Positions 63,048 through 64,000 of a DNA stretch of 64,000 nucleotides are shown here, piece by piece. Below the pieces are notes generated by a model. The model saw only the letters and a list, made by a program, of their open reading frames with translations, had not been told where the DNA came from and made no database searches. Source of the DNA: Kribbella caucasensis (GTDB lineage Bacteria; Actinomycetota; Actinomycetes; Propionibacteriales; Kribbellaceae). The DNA is taken from NCBI RefSeq assembly GCF_004361855.1, contig NZ_SNWQ01000012.1, positions 1-64,000 of the forward strand, given 5' to 3'. Position 1 is the first letter of the stretch. Each line of letters begins with the position of its first letter. The position numbers were made by a program, and so were the translations under genes.

Positions 63048-64000
63048 TCAGGCTCCGAGCGCCACGAACGAGGACGCCGTCGCGACCGACACCGGGTCGT
63101 CGTCCATCCGCTCCCGGGCACCCGCGAACGCCTCCGCCAGCGATTGGCCGGACTGCAGGTTGGCATGCAGCGCGAGCATGAATGGCACCGCCACAGCATC
63201 GTTCACCGGTACTACGCTCGCCAGGATCCCCGCCGCTCCCAACGGAACCAGACTGCTTGTGAGACCGAGGAGCTCGTCCGCGCCGACCGGTTTCGCGACC
63301 CCGGATTCGCAACTGGACAGCACCAGCCGATGGGGTGCGCGCCGAAGCCGCTCGAAGTCGTACACGGTCAGCGGTCCGTCGTCGAGCTTGAGTGAGGAGA
63401 ACATCGGGCTGTCCGAGCGGAACGTGCCGTGGGCCGCGAGATGCGCGAGCCACGCGCCGTCCAGTGCTCGGAGTACTCGCTCGGCGGTTGCCTGGCCGTC
63501 ACCGAGGAGCGTGGCCGACGGGTAGCTGCCGGCGAGCTTCTGGACCTCGGCTCCACCGGACTTCAGCCCAGGTCCGAACGCCAGTGTGACGCGTTGCCGA
63601 CGTGGGGGAGCGAGTCGGTGCGCCCGGAGCCACGTCGCCGCTGACGGAGCCACGCTGACGGGTCGGCGTACGAGCGGGGGCAAGAGCGTCCAGGGGAGCG
63701 CCTGCAACCGGCCGGGCGGGACGATGACCACCGGGCCGTCCATGAGGTCGGTCGCGGCGTCGCCGAGCAGAACTGCGGCCAGTCGGGCGCCGATCACGTC
63801 GAGCGGGGGACCGGCTGACGGCCTCGCTCGAGCCAGTTGGCGCAACCGGAACCTCGCCCGCTCCACCTCCAGCTCGGCGTCGCGGATCGGGCCGAGCAAA
63901 TGCCGTTTGATGCGACCGTTTGCGACCACGATCGCGTGCAGGACTTCGTCGACCTCGACCAGTTCGACCAAGGTCGTCGACCCGAGAGCGGCCGTGATTT
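63048..64000 (-). CDS. CHAT-domain caspase-like protease, partial (N-terminus beyond window)
   Basis: The C-terminal 317 residues of a CHAT (caspase HetF-associated with TPRs) protein; the frame stays open to the window edge, so the N-terminus, often TPR repeats, lies outside. The catalytic dyad is visible: His in LAHLAAHGTF and Cys in LVLSSCESG. Other family features are VVIVPPGRLQALPWTLLPP, VTLAFGPGL and DELLGLTSSLVPLGAAGILA. It is encoded upstream of a sigma factor and a small conserved protein, suggesting proteolytic control of that sigma factor or a linked response. Confidence 0.88.
   Translation of the reverse strand, partial: ITAALGSTTLVELVEVDEVLHAIVVANGRIKRHLLGPIRDAELEVERARFRLRQLARARPSAGPPLDVIGARLAAVLLGDAATDLMDGPVVIVPPGRLQALPWTLLPPLVRRPVSVAPSAATWLRAHRLAPPRRQRVTLAFGPGLKSGGAEVQKLAGSYPSATLLGDGQATAERVLRALDGAWLAHLAAHGTFRSDSPMFSSLKLDDGPLTVYDFERLRRAPHRLVLSSCESGVAKPVGADELLGLTSSLVPLGAAGILASVVPVNDAVAVPFMLALHANLQSGQSLAEAFAGARERMDDDPVSVATASSFVALGA

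Overview
The window is high-GC DNA with frequent GTG starts, tightly packed operons joined by ATGA/GTGA overlaps, and actinobacterial families (IdeR-type iron box, RpiR, MocR and WYL regulators, ECF41 and ECF42 sigma factors, DUF6153/DUF305, a GH87-type glucanase). It is most likely the chromosome of a soil actinomycete of the Propionibacteriales, of Kribbella type; that genus is an inference from gene content, not a measurement. I see no rRNA, tRNA, CRISPR, phage, plasmid or insertion-sequence genes.

Layout. 1-5.4 kb: a TetR/SDR divergent pair, then an ECF42-type sigma factor locus (DGPF protein, sigma factor, two tandem alpha/beta hydrolases). 5.4-11.3 kb: superoxide dismutase behind a MerR/SoxR-type promoter, a hydrolase, a fused glycyl-tRNA synthetase and an SGNH hydrolase. 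11.3-15.6 kb: a GntR regulator divergent from an isocitrate/isopropylmalate-type dehydrogenase and a compact aconitase. 15.6-18.8 kb: an iron-box-controlled VIT1/CCC1 transporter overlapping a fused electron-transfer flavoprotein, then a ChrB-like protein. 18.8-26 kb: an RpiR regulator divergent from a C45 Ntn-hydrolase, a complete FecBCDE-type ABC importer and a threonine-dehydratase-like PLP enzyme. 26-33.4 kb: an FTR1-like membrane pair, TldD/TldE, a kinase/phospho-lyase-like fusion and RNase Z. 33.4-44.3 kb: regulators with clear operators next to their targets (WYL/epoxide hydrolase, TetR/MFS, MocR/flavoprotein), copper-type lipoproteins, a gene remnant and an HtrA-like protease. 44.3-54.2 kb: metH behind a probable S-adenosylhomocysteine riboswitch, an ECF41 sigma factor, a TetR/SDR pair with three phased operators, a methyltransferase, a YciI protein, a DHFR-family reductase and a DUF3800 protein. 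54.3-64 kb: a large secreted GH87-type glucanase, a second DGPF gene, a truncated VOC gene, a TetR/SnoaL pair, an extra adenylate kinase, a membrane protein and a CHAT-protease/sigma-factor operon that runs off the end.

Main discoveries. (1) The identical promoter architecture TGTCGA-N17-CGAC occurs three times: before the ECF42 DGPF gene, inside the 3' end of the sigma gene in front of the two hydrolases, and before the unlinked DGPF gene at 57.7 kb. This defines a likely ECF42 regulon readable from sequence alone. (2) Similar elements, TGTCAMA-N16-CSTC (M = A/C, S = C/G), precede the ECF41 sigma gene and a YciI gene. (3) The metH leader has the architecture of an SAH riboswitch, with a -10 box placing transcription start at its 5' edge. 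(4) The RpiR/C45/FecBCDE/dehydratase operon looks like a complete uptake-and-hydrolysis pathway for an unidentified acylated amino-acid compound. (5) TldD/TldE is translationally coupled to a protein resembling hydroxylysine kinase fused to phosphohydroxylysine phospho-lyase, suggesting modified-peptide salvage.
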